A DNA stretch of 64,000 nt from Kalaharituber pfeilii (GCA_015179045.1 WHUZ01000040.1:434001-498000), one strand, 5' to 3'. Shown: positions 51,401 through 61,526, numbered from the stretch's first letter. Made by a program: numbers and translations. The notes: generated from the sequence alone by a model not told the origin.

Positions 51401-54400
51401 TCTTAGCTTTTTTCCCTTCGGTGCTCCCTTCGCGTAGGTTTGCCACGCCCAGCATCCGTAGGTGGCTATGTTCCTGGCTATGCCTGTGTAGAGTTGTCTT
51501 CTCTTGCTCGGTGGTATCTTTGTGAGTCTTTGCGCGACCCCCCACGCCGCCTTCCCTAGGTGTAGTCTCTTCTGGAAGTGTTCGTCGAACTTGAGTTCCC
51601 AGTCCACCGTTAGTCCCACCAGCCGGTAGCTTTCCCCTTTGGTGCCGATTATTAGGGTCTCTGATTTCCGTGGGTCCAGATCGAACCCCTCTTCCTTGGC
51701 TTCTTGGGCTAGCAGTTTCCGGTGTTGGTCTATGTCTTTTCGTAGTTGCTTCATTGACTTGTTGGAGATGACGCTGTGGAAGTCGTCTACGTACGATCGT
51801 GTGAACTGTCGTCTGTCGGCTTTCTCCGCTAGGGGAGCGACTCCCACCAGGAATAGGACCGGAGACAGCGGTGATCCTTGCGGCGCCCCATCCGTCATCG
51901 TGCCTTTTCCTCGAACTTTCCCATCCCATGAGATCGAAAACTGGTTCGGTTGTAGGAATCCTTGTACGAAGCTGGCTATGTTCCGATTGGTGCTTTCCAG
52001 TCTCTTGACTACCCTTTCTCGTCTTACATGGTTAAACGCCGCCTTGATGTCGTCCCCGACTAGTGCCGTCCACTCCCCCCTTCCTAGTCGGCGGTCCGCT
52101 TCTTTCAGAATTTGTCTCTGCAAGTCCTCGCTCCGACAATTGGCAAGGTGCTCATTATCGACGAAGCATACATGTTCTATAACAACGCAACCGATAAACA
52201 AGACCAGTATCGCACGGCAGTAGTCGATACACTCGTCGCGGAGGTGCAGAGCGTTCCTGGGGACAACAGATGTGTTCTATTGTTAGGCTACGAGGACAAG
52301 ATGCGCGACATGTTCTTGAACGTTAACCCCGGGCTCGGGCGCAGGTTCCAGATCGACGACCCATTCAAATTCGAGGACTACACACTCCCAGAGCTGCTTG
52401 AAATCTTGCAGCACAAGATGGCAGAACAGGACCTCACAGCCACTCCGTTAGCGCTACAAGTGGCCTCCGACATTCTCCAGCGCACAAAAATGCGACCAAA
52501 TTTCTCCAACGCCGGCGAGGTCGAGATGCTTCTTTCGTCTGCCAAACTCAACTGCCAGGAGCGACTGTCCAAGCTGCCTCCAGAGGATAGGATGGGGGAC
52601 CCAGAGCTGCGCCCTGAGGACTTTGACCCGCAGTGGACCAGGCAGGAAAATGCCATACAGAAATGTAGGGAGCTTTTGAAAGGGCAGGTGGGGGACAACA
52701 TTATTCAGAAGCTTGAGCATCTCCAGTTACGGGCGAAGAACGCAACTTTAAGAGGCCATGACCCACGCAAAGTGGTGCCCACCAACTTTATCTTTCTTGG
52801 TAACCCAGGTGGGTGCGAGATACTTCCTGCTTATTACCAGCTTCTTTATTGTTCACGGACGACTGACGGATTATATAACACGCTACAGGCACAGGGAAGA
52901 CCACCACGGCACGCAACATGGGCCAGATCTTCTACGATATGGGCTTCCTGTCCACGTCCGAAGTCGTCGAGTGCTCCGCCTCGGAGCTGATTGGTCAGTA
53001 CGTGGGCCAGACGGGGCCTAAGACGCGCCTGCAGCTGGAGCGCGGCCTTGGAAAGGTGCTTCTGGTCGACGAGGCGTACCGCCTGACCAACGGGCAGTAC
53101 GCCACGGAGGCATGCAACGAGCTCATCCACCAGCTGTCGCAGGCGCGCTTCAATGGCAAGATGGTGATCATCCTGGCGGGATACCCAGCGGACATGCGGG
53201 AGCTGCTAAGGCTGCGACCAGGGCTGGCAGGGCACTTCCCCGAGGTCATCGAGTTCCATAACATCCCGCCCGAAGACTGCCTGCGCCTGCTCGCGCGTGA
53301 ACTGGCCGCCATGGGAGTACACGCGAGATTCCTCAGCGACCAGGACTGCGAGGAGTACATGAAGCTGTGCAACCTGTTTAAGTTCGTGTCCATCTTCCCG
53401 TCGTGGCACAACGCCCGCGACATCAAGAACCTTGCGAAGCGCATGGGGGGCTTCGTGCAGCTGGGGACCCCCAAGCCGCCCGCGCCTGCCCCGTTGACCT
53501 GCAGGGAGCCCGGCGGGGATGCGGAGATGCTGGATTTGAAGTGGGAGCAGGCGCTGCAATGCATGAAGGCGGTGGTACACGAGCATCGCCTGCGGTACGG
53601 GAGGGACTTGGACCCGGATGACGATGACTACACGCTGCCGCAGCCGGGCGCGTTTGGCGAAATCTCCGCGCTGTCCGGCGTCAGTGCCCCTGGTTGCGCA
53701 GATCAGATCGCGGAGGCCCCCCAAGAGCAGACGGCTGCAGACGCAGCGACGATGACTCAAAGCGGGACGAGCGCGGGCGTGGACGTCGAGGTGGCGGCCG
53801 GCCCGGAGGCACAGCGCGCGCAGCGGGCACCGGTGCCACCCCCTCCCGTGCTGCCACCTCTGCCCCCCAATTACAGCAACGGCCCAGGCCCGGACAGCCC
53901 AACGGCTGGTGAGAGGGCGGGGCACGGCGGCGCCGCGCAGGAGGCAGAGGCAGAGGCAGAGAATATCCCACACTGCGTGCGCATCGCCATCTCTGCGTCG
54001 GATGAGCACGCAGAAGGAAGCCGCAACCATTCGAATGCCGTTCTACCGCCGCGCTCAATTCCCGCGCCGCCCGTGCACCACAATCTGGCAACCCACCCCC
54101 TCGTCAGTGCTGACCCGAGCCCTCCACCGTCCCCCGCGGGAGCCGCTGCTAGCAACGACATTGACGAAACCGCCACCGACGCTGACGGGACTCAGGAGGC
54201 TGAAGCCACGCTTAGACCTCACTGCCTCCGTACCGAGGTGACACGACCGCAGGACGAGGAGACGCCGCGAGCGCGCAGCCGTACTCGACGCGCCTCGCTC
54301 CACCCACCAATGAAACACCAACAAGGATCACGATTTCGCTCCCGGTCGCTCTCCCCCTTCACGCGTGAGGGACGCAGGGCCATCTCAGCATTCTTTCGTG

Positions 54401-54879
54401 ACGGAGTCGCACCTGTACGCCACCGCAGCCCATCCGCCAGCACAGTGGTCTCCGCGACCGAAAGCCGGCCCTCCACTGAGTTCACCGTACCAACAGAGCA
54501 CGAGATCAGCCGGCCACAATCGAGCTCGAGTGGCTCCGACCCACAAGAACGCAGCCAGCACCAAATCTTGCCGCCCCCTACGGCCCAGAAATCATCTCCT
54601 GATCACGACACTGGTGCAAACTCCAGGGCCACGAAACGCGATCGCATCAAGTCTCTTTTCAGGGTACGGTCAAAATCTGCAAGTCCACCCATGAAACCTT
54701 CCTTTTTCGATGATCTTATAAAGTCAAATTTTAGAACAGACGAGACGGTAGCACACCAGTACGGCCCTCCCACAAAATGCCCCGAAAACTTCGCTTGGGA
54801 TCCACTGGGGGATGGTACTTGGCAATGTCAGGGAGGGTCACACTTCTGGAAGGACGGGAACATTAGCATGGACTGGTAG
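48465..54879 (+). CDS. Triple-AAA ATPase (CbxX/CfqX type), split by LINE A
   Basis: Exons are 48465-49017, 49154-50071, 50135-50225 plus 52147-52808 (after removing the LINE and one TSD copy) and 52889-54879; introns are 136, 63 and 80 bp. The joined frame is 1404 aa. An N-terminal basic, disordered part is followed by three AAA modules. Each has a P-loop NPGTGKTT (near residues 180, 463 and 741; the first and third lie across introns) and a Walker B VDEAY/IDEAY (near 240, 523 and 800). Arg-finger-like GLTSRI and GLGRRF segments follow the first two; the third is GLAGHF. The C-terminal 450 residues are low-complexity (Pro/Ser/Ala/Arg-rich) and end in a Trp-rich motif (ENFAWDPLGDGTW). Multi-module CbxX/CfqX ATPases are common in filamentous fungi; their substrates are unknown. 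The start could also be ATG 48495. With the LINE in place the gene is interrupted in the second module unless the insertion is polymorphic. Confidence 0.85.
49018..49153 (+). other. Intron 1 of the AAA ATPase gene
   Basis: The donor GTATAT and acceptor GCAATAG interrupt the P-loop GNPGTG|KTT. Joining restores the Walker A motif, which confirms the boundaries. Confidence 0.88.
50072..50134 (+). other. Intron 2 of the AAA ATPase gene
   Basis: The 63-nt intron has donor GTAAGG and acceptor TGAGCAG. It joins ..FLTNGE to VVIKSAADFIG in phase. Confidence 0.85.
50226..52133 (-). mobile_element. LINE A, 5'-truncated (1.9 kb), young copy
   Basis: The 13-bp perfect TSD CGACAATTGGCAA lies at 50213-50225 and 52134-52146. 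One long open frame (stop at 50345-50347) covers the C-terminal part of ORF2: DDIKAAFNHV, DGAPQGSPLSPVLF, SYVDDFHSV, then RNase H (YTDGS, TVNDGELIAI, VVSDSRTAI, IKAHKGVEGNTKAD) and the zinc-binding CRWCG..H-x4-C. The frame has no internal stop or shift. The first 200 bp or so from the A tail are identical by eye to the copy at 58874-59088. It sits inside the AAA ATPase gene. Confidence 0.94.
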
Positions 54880-55480
54880 ATGTGGGTTTGCACTGAGTGG
54901 ATGCATACGGAGAATAGGCAATGGAATTGATGCTGAACATCCCATATTAGTTTCTCTCGTTTTTGATGGCTAGTTGCCTCTTATGATTTTATGCACTTCA
55001 AAGTTTATGTTGGAGGTCCTTATTAGTTTCCCTCGTTTTTGATGGCTAGTTGCCTCTTTTGATTGTATGCACTTCAATTTTATGTTGGAGGTAGTCTACA
55101 TAGTGGTACTTGTGTACAGCAATAGTATGGTTCCCAAAGTAAGCTGCTCTTCTAAAGCGATAGTGATTCGCTGAGTTAGGTGGTGAACGGGAAAAATTGG
55201 GCCGCCCTGCTCAGATATCAGCCTACGAGCAGGTTGGCCGACCCGCGAACCGGAACTGTTCGCAGGTAGGCTGCAGAACCTGTACCATACATCACCATTA
55301 AGAAAAATATCGCCTAGAGCATAGTGCTTACGGGAAAAGAACTGGGGAACATGTTACAACGCAACCCTTTCGTGTGCGCCATGTTACAGCCCGTCGCTCA
55401 TGGATCGCCCTGAGAGACAAGACCGTGCTGTCGGATGTAGGGGCGCACTGATCTATTGCTTGGGTGCTGGCGTGTACTAG
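54880..55480. other. Downstream of AAA gene; contains a direct repeat
   Basis: It contains the duplication at 54945-55092 and, near 55195-55275, a GC-rich stretch with CGCGAACCGGAACTGTTCGC-type words similar to those in the foldback element at 59884-60085. No gene is seen. Confidence 0.45.
54945..55092. repeat. 76-bp tandem duplication
   Basis: 54945-55020 and 55021-55092 share TATTAGTTTC, CTCGTTTTTGATGGCTAGTT, GCCTCTT, ATGCACTTCAA and TTATGTTGGAGGT with few differences. It lies just after the stop of the AAA ATPase gene, probably in its 3' UTR. Confidence 0.85.
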
Positions 55481-55693
55481 GTGGTTACGGGCGAACGTGT
55501 ACGAGGCAGAAAGAGGGAGGAAGTAGACAGGTCATGGATATGATTCTGGAATTACCTACCCACATCACGCATGAACACCGTGGGCAATGCATGTACTTAC
55601 TGCTGATTTTTTTCCTTTATTCTAATAAAACACCTCGCCATAGCCCATAGGGCCGCATGCGAGTATTGATATATATAAAAAAAAAAAAAAAAA
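55481..55693 (+). mobile_element. Half-LINE A, truncated
   Basis: It encodes the last 14 residues of the ORF1-type domain (WLRANVYEAERGRK) and a stop, followed by the half-LINE 3' UTR (AGGAAGTAGACAGGTC block shared with 32650) and the A hairpin with poly(A). TACTAG at 55475-55480 and 55694-55699 is the probable TSD. Confidence 0.82.
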
Positions 55694-55833
55694 TACTAGA
55701 TGCAGGCTGACACTTTAATGATGCAACACTTGAAATAACTACTACCTAGGGTGCTGCCTTGACAATCTTAGCATCCAAGATTCGTGCATTCTATTATAGT
55801 TCATATCAACTAGGTATAAAACAATCACAGTTT

Positions 55834-56225
55834 CTTTTTTTTTTTACAATATCAGCAACCGCGTGCCGCCCCATGGGCTATGATACTATGTTACGTAAAT
55901 AAGGGATAATGGAGAGAAATAACCCAGACACAGATGAAAATAACAGAAAACGGCCTAAGGAATAAATGACAGAAGAGGAGGACACCCAGATCAGTCCTTC
56001 TGGGCCCACCTAAGTCATTCACGCTCCACCCATCTCAGCAGTGCCGGCAATGGGTCCCCTGCGTCTTCGCCCCCCTCCGGAGCTCTGAGAAGCGATTCTC
56101 TGCTCCCCGGCCACCTCCTTTCCCCATTCCCGGCACCTGTCCCAGAGGTGTGTTGTCGTTTCTTGCTCCTCCCCACACCATCTGCACTCCAGCCCGTCCT
56201 CGTTGCCTATCCTGTCACCGACAAC
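55834..56225 (-). mobile_element. LINE A-like, decayed 3' fragment
   Basis: A T-run, ACAATATCAGCAACCGCGTG and CCGCCCCATGGGCTATG are a mutated A tail. The reversed ORF2 end around IGNEDGLECRWCGEEQETTTHLWDRC is the zinc-binding region of LINE A. The right limit and TSD are uncertain. Confidence 0.7.
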
Positions 56226-56880
56226 AACCTTTTCAGAGCGATGCAAGAATACTCCATTGATTTACAGAATTCACAAGTTTAGGACTCGTTTCCTCAAGGT
56301 CAAGATTTCTAAAGTTTTTCAGAGAATTCACACACAAATCTCAAGAGGCAGGGACCTGCACCTAGGATCACGTGATCGCTTCGGAGATCAGCTGATCAGC
56401 TGCAGAAGGGATGACCGAGAACAGCAACAGCCCAAATGAGCAACAACTTTCCCTTTTCAGTCTTAGTGACAAGAGCTAGGACTGAAGCGGCGCATGGCCC
56501 GAAAAGGCAGGACCAAGCAAAGGTCACGAGAAGATAAGCAAGTCAGAGAGCAGAATGTGAGTGGAGTAGCAAAAACCAAAGATAAAGTTGTTGGGACTAG
56601 TAGGAGGTAAATAGACAGGAGAGATATATGTAATAGAGAGGAATATAGAATAAGTAATAAATACTATTCATGTATAGGAGAGGAAGAATTGGTAGCTAGT
56701 GAGGCTAGAAGAGGAAGAAGACATAATCATAATAAAAGAAAAGGTAAAAAGAGTATATAGAAAGGGAGAAAAATATAATGAAAAGTTAAATATAATTGAA
56801 GAGATTAGAAAGGAGGTAGAGAGGTAGTAGTAAGAAAAAAAGTAGAAGAAATAGAGTAAGTAAAGATAGAGAAGGGAGTG
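56226..56880. other. Unassigned; purine-rich, AT-rich right half
   Basis: 56580-56880 is dominated by A and G on this strand (GGAGAG, AGAAGAGGAAGAAG) and joins the RT-coding part of the LINE at 56881 without a visible boundary. It may be a strongly mutated part of that LINE or a different sequence; I cannot decide. Confidence 0.35.
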
Positions 56881-58562
56881 GAGAGAGATGAGGGTCGTCA
56901 TGATACCGAAGCCGGGCAAGGACATCAAGACGGCGAAAGCGTGGAGGCCAATCAACCTGATCAATTGTATCGGGAAGATCGGGGAGAAAGTCATGGCCAG
57001 CAGGCTGCAGAAAGAAGACCGACTCTTCCACAGGCTCCAGCTGGGAGCACGCAAGGGGAGGAATGCGATCCAGGCGATGGCGAGGGCGGTAACAAAGGTG
57101 CAGAGGTGCCTGCACAGGGGGGGGAGAGCAGCGTGGGTGACGGCGGATGTTAAAGGAGGCTTTAACATCGTGAGGAAGGAGGTGGTCCTGAGAAGGATTG
57201 AGGAGAGGGGGAGCGAGGGGGTGAGAAAGAAGCGGAGGTGGCTGGAGGAGTTTATGGGAGGCAGGGAGTTTGGAGTGTGGTGGGACGGCGAGGAGAAAGG
57301 GAGGGGCAGGTCGAACGTGGGGGTTCCGCAAGGGTCACCACTGTCACCGGTCATCTTCCTCATCTTCATGGCACCCACCATTGAGAAGATTGAGAGAAGG
57401 CTGAGAGGGGTGGCGATGGGGGCGGAGGTAGAAGTGCCATCGTACGTCGACGACCTGGCAGCAACGATCCTGGACTGGCACGGGTACTGGGATATGGGGC
57501 GGCTCAGGGAGAAAGTGAAGGTGGCAATGGCGGAGGTGGCGGAAGAAGATCAGATCCCGCTGGAGGAGTCGGAGTGGGGAAAAGGTGGAAGAAGGAGGGG
57601 GAGATGCTGAAGTGGCTGGGAGTCATTTTTGACGAGAAGCTGACCTTCAGTGCGCATTGGCGAAATAGGCTGAGTAGGGCGAGGAGGCTGGCGGGGGCAC
57701 TCTCAGGACTGGGAAACCGGGACTGGGGGATGTCACCACGGAGCTGGCGGCAGGCGTATACAGGGATGGTGAGGGCGGTGGCGATGTGGGGGAGTGAGAT
57801 CGGGTGGAGGGGCCAGAAGGAGTGGAAGAAGGAGATGGAGCTATTACAGCTGCAAGTTTTGAAGAGAGCAGCTGGAGGGGGGAGAGGTGCCGGGGTGGAA
57901 GGGGTGAATGCGGTTTGCGGAGTGGAAGACGTGGAGACGGTCCTGGATGGCGCGCAAGCGAGGGCGATCGTCCGGGAGGTGGAGGCGCCGTCAGAGCTGG
58001 CGGAGCTTTGCACGGGCGACTTCGGAGGGAGTGAGGAGAGAGAGGAGGAGGCAAGAAACTGGAGAGACTGGGGGTGCAGTGGGCGGTGGTCGAGAATGAG
58101 GGGTATGAAGCGCCGAAGCGGTGCTGGACCGCTGGCAAGGTCAGTGGGCGAGGTTCTCGGAGGAGGGGGAGGAGATCTCGTGGGGAGGGGGGTGTGAGAA
58201 GGTGGAGGTGGAAGTGGTGGAGAGGCGGAAAGGAGAAGTGGAGACGAGGGGGGAGTGGGAAGCCGCGATCGGGGAAGCCGGAAGAAAAAGGGCAGTCCTT
58301 TTCTCCGACGGCAGCAAGATCGAGGACAGCAAGGTGGGAGCAGGAGTGTGGGGGAGGTCGGCAGCCGTGGCGGAGGTGGTGGGGAGAACGGCGACGGTGT
58401 GCGATGGGGAGGTGAGGGGAGTGAGAAAGGCGCTGGAGTGTGTGGAGGAGGAGGTCCCTGTACTGATCTGTTTAGACTCTGAGGCTGCCGTCATGGCGAT
58501 CCAGAAGGCAGGCAGGGAGGGAAAGGGGAAAACCGAGGATGTGCGGAGAGTGGTGGATGCCG

Positions 58563-58586
58563 TTTTTTTTTTTTTTTTTATTTCAC
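58563..58586 (-). mobile_element. Ultra-short B retroposon (24 bp)
   Basis: The insertion is T17 followed by ATTTCAC, i.e. GTGAAAT plus poly(A), the last seven bases of the B tail. The 12-bp TSD TGGTGGATGCCG lies at 58551-58562 and 58587-58598. Insert plus TSD is 36 bp and leaves the host LINE frame open (VVDAV, poly-Phe, VDAV). Confidence 0.88.
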
Positions 58587-58873
58587 TGGTGGATGCCGTG
58601 GCGAGGAGGAAAAAGAAGGGAGGGGACGCGAAACTGATGTGGGTCAAGGCTCACATTGGGATTGCAGGAAATGAGAAGGCGGATGAGTGGGCGAAGAAGG
58701 GGACGGTGATGCAGGGGAAGGAGGTGGCCACCGGAAGTGGGGTGCGCCAGAGGGTGAAGGCGTGGAGGAAGGAGAAGAGAGAAGTGGAGGGCTTTGGAGG
58801 AGGAAAGGTAATGGAGTGGAGTAGGGTGGCGACATCAAACTTCACTGCATTGCGACTGGAGCGAGGAAGGTGT

Positions 58874-59088
58874 TTTTTTTTTTTTTTTTATTTCATTACT
58901 CGCATGCCGCCCTAAGGGCTATGGCGAGGTATAAATAAACTAGTTAATTACAGGTATAACGAATAAAATAAATGCTAATAATCACTCCTGCCCTGCCCAT
59001 TCCAGTATCTCCCCGATGTTCGTATCCTTGTCTGGTTGTCTTAATCCTCCCGCTCCGTCTTTCATCTTTCCCTTCCATGTCTGACATT
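58874..59088 (-). mobile_element. LINE A, 5'-truncated (215 bp), young copy
   Basis: The TSD is GCGAGGAAGGTGT at 58861-58873 and 59089-59101. The 200 bp next to the T-run are identical by eye to the LINE inside the AAA gene (50226 onward), implying recent transposition of one LINE A lineage. Confidence 0.94.
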
Positions 59089-59362
59089 GCGAGGAAGGTG
59101 TGCTAGGTGGTTGAAGAAGCTAGGGGGGCGGAATCGGATAGGTGCAGGTGTGGGGAGGTGCAAACGGGGGAGCATCTCGCTTTCCGATGCAGAAGTCAGG
59201 AGAACCGCCCAGAAGGTTTTGAGAGGTAGGGCGACATGGGGAAGGATTGGAAAAGAAGGCGGAGAATGGGGAGGAGTATGACGTTTTAGAGAATTTCTTC
59301 GCTGGGGTCAAGTTCTACAAGCGGGGTTATGTGATTAAAAAAAAATAAAAAAAAAAAAACTG

Positions 59363-59808
59363 CTGTAGTAAAGAATAATAGATTTGTTATCATAGCTAAA
59401 TTATTATTAATAGGATAACTAAAAACATCAGCAAATAGACTTCTAGTATTCTTCTTGCTCTAAGTGAACCTTTGTAGTTATCTTCTTAGGTAGAGAGATC
59501 CGGATTCCTCCGCCGTTTCTAGTAATATCTTGTGGTAGCAACAAGATGCCAAGAATTAGAATTTTGGTAGTTGTATTGCCAGAAACGGCACTTAATAGAA
59601 TCCCTTACAACGCCAAGCGGCTCTATCCCACTTGTACTGGCAGGACTTCAGCCATTTCCCTCCTAATCTCACTCTCGCTGGTATTGAATCTGCTCCCGGT
59701 ATACTTTGCTCCTGTAGGTATCACAACTGAGGTGGTGATTTTCTCCTCAACCCCTTTTATTACGTATCTAACGCACCAATTCATATGTTACGATATGTAA
59801 CAAAATCG
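59363..59808. other. Intergenic, no supported feature
   Basis: An 84-codon open frame (59546-59800) has a hydrophobic stretch but no recognisable motif and ends just before an A tail; I do not call it a gene. Confidence 0.35.
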
Positions 59809-59809
59809 C

Positions 59810-59861
59810 CCAGGGCGGCACGCGATCAATGATAAAAAAAGTAAAAAAAATAAAAAAAAAG
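59810..59861 (+). mobile_element. A-tail retroposon, shortened hairpin
   Basis: AAATCGCCCAGGGCGGCACG, CGATCAATGATA and an impure A-run. The left arm has lost several bases but ATCGC/GCGAT still pair. No TSD was found. Confidence 0.65.
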
Positions 59862-59883
59862 GCCCAATTATGACTCATGTGCT

Positions 59884-60085
59884 GGCCCAGTGACGAACAT
59901 TGTGGTTCGCAAAACTGGGCATATATATACATATAGGTACATAGAGGTACATTCATGTTCGCCGCTAGGCCAGGTGTTCGTGGCTGGGCTGGCCCCGTGA
60001 AAAACACCATATGTTTTTCAGGGGGCCGGCCGATTCGCGAATCGACTGCCCGGTTCGTGAACCGGAAAATGTTCGTCGGTGGGCC
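59884..60085. mobile_element. Possible foldback MITE (about 200 bp)
   Basis: The left end GGCCCAGTGACGAACATT and, reversed, the right end GGCCCACCGACGAACATT continue as inverted repeats for about 37 bp. An inner hairpin GGCCCC-TGAAAAAC / GTTTTTCA-GGGGCC lies near 59991-60032. No TSD is visible, so identity as a transposon is tentative. Confidence 0.5.
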
Positions 60086-60672
60086 AGAACACCGGTCGAC
60101 ACCACAGCAGCACCACCCGGAGAAAACACTCCTGCTGCAAGCACCACAACCCAAACCCCCGAACCCCCAAATCGCGGCCCAAGACCCAGGGACACCACAT
60201 CTAGCCCCAACACAAGACGCGCTCCCCCACCCAGTCCCGTTGCCACCACCAAGAAACCAGGCATCGTTGTGCACGGAATAGCCCTAAGGAAGGACCTGGG
60301 GAAAGTCTAAAGATGGTTGGAGGAAACGAATAGAGAACTAGGAAAGACGGTTGGGATTAGATGGCTAAGACGCAAGCAGACGCTGATAGATGAGTCAAAA
60401 GTGACTAGCTCAGCTTTGGTATACTTGGAGGAAGAGACCGAAATCCAGAGAGTGCGATTGGGAGGGAAATGGTTAAGGGGATCTAAGTACGAGTCAGATA
60501 GGGGCAGGAGATAGGACTCGTCTGTTGTTTTGGCCTTTTGCCCATATCATCATCACATACCGCGGGCCCCACTGTAACTTACTGTCCCTTTTCCTTTGCT
60601 CTCATGCACTTAAATCGCCATAGCCCATAGGGCGGCATGCGATAAATGATATAAAAAAATAAAAATAAAAAT
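60086..60672 (+). mobile_element. Half-LINE A (ORF1-only), mutated
   Basis: A Pro/Thr-rich N-terminal part leads into KPGIVVHGIALRKDLGKV, a TAA stop (60308-60310), then WLEETNRELGKTVGIRWLRR, SALVYLEEETEIQRVRLGGK and a stop after YESDRGRR (60514). The 3' UTR and A hairpin (ATCGC/GCGAT variant) with an impure A-run follow. There is no ORF2 sequence. The 5' limit abuts the foldback element and may be wrong; no TSD was found. Confidence 0.78.
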
Positions 60673-60768
60673 AACGCAGGTAACTAGCCAGCATAGTTGC
60701 CTCTCGCACTCTCAGCTAAATTACCTCTCTCGAGCTTCCTCCTGCACAGCATATCGGATGCTCATTAC

Positions 60769-61059
60769 TAGTGAGCGGCACGAGCCGAGCCAGCTCGAGC
60801 TCAAACGTGCCAAGATCATGCTTGTGTTTTTCTTGACAGCTCGCTAAAATGCTTAGCCAGTGCAAGGTTTCATAAACTGTAAATACCTAATATAGTAATA
60901 ATTAGAGACTTGGAGCTCATTCTGACCTACCAACAACTTCGAAATGCTCAATTTAGCTGATAGTAGTGAGAAAGATGAAAATTTAGCTTAGTTTATTTTA
61001 GTTTGTCAATATTATGTATATAATCAATCCAGACTCGAGCTAGCTCGTGCCGCTCACTA
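60769..61059. mobile_element. hAT-like MITE (291 bp)
   Basis: Terminal inverted repeats TAGTGAGCGGCACGAGC are flanked by the 8-bp TSD CTCATTAC at 60761-60768 and 61060-61067. Sub-terminal CAGCTCGAGCTC-type palindromes follow. The size, ends and TSD are those of a hAT miniature element. Confidence 0.88.
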
Positions 61060-61067
61060 CTCATTAC

Positions 61068-61526
61068 AGGTCACTGGTTGCTCCAAGTTCTTTTCCACTT
61101 TCCTTTTACATTTTCAGATTCAATAAAACCGCGATCGGTAACAGATAGGCCTTTGGAATCAGTGATTGGCGAGCTATGAGGTCTATTTGGATTACTCAAA
61201 GTAGCTACCTTGTTCGAAACCGTAGCGACCAGACTGGAAATGTAAGATGACAGATATGTTAATACTACCAGTTCGTTGCATACTCTCGTTCTATGATTGT
61301 CTTATTGATGAGATTTCCCTGCTTACGCGTAAATCTTGGAGGTTAACATACTTTGTTTCCTTTTCTGCCTGTAACACAGAGAGATTTATGAGAATTACGT
61401 TGGTTGTCCTGGATTTTGCATTTACTTTCAGTTCGTTTGTTTTCACCTGCCTTACTACTTAGGGTCGTGGGTCTGCACGCTGTGTTTTTGCCTCTTTATC
61501 TTTATTTCATTATTTCCTTCGTACTA
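61068..61526. other. Intergenic, no supported feature
   Basis: Open frames here have no motif and AT-rich composition. Confidence 0.4.

Larger units (their letters stand above)
56881..59362 (+). mobile_element. LINE B-type, 5'-truncated, with nested insertions
   Basis: It encodes ORF2 from the RT onward in three frames (changes near 57575-57610 and 58120-58200): MIPKPGKDIKTAKAWRPI, TADVKGGFNIV, GVPQGSPLSPVIF, SYVDDLAA, then RNase H (FSDGSK, CDGEVRGV, CLDSEAAVMAI, VKAHIGIAGNEKADE). It ends in a remnant B tail (CTACAAGCGGGGTTATGTGA) with an impure A-run. Two later insertions lie in it (58563-58586 and 58874-59088). The 5' limit is the point where coding similarity to LINE B ends; no TSD was found. 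It differs from the full-length copy throughout, so it is an older or distinct subfamily. Confidence 0.85.

Noticed and set aside
50724..51929. 401-codon minus-strand frame rich in Arg, Thr and Gly
   Set aside because: It overlaps the RT/RNase H frame of the LINE A copy in another phase and has no domain of its own.
53206..54176. Minus-strand frames opposite the AAA gene C-terminus
   Set aside because: GC-rich low-complexity antisense of the disordered tail; no motif and no start context.
59546..59800. 84-codon hydrophobic open frame
   Set aside because: No motif and no start context; it runs up to an A tail and may be part of an unrecognised decayed element.
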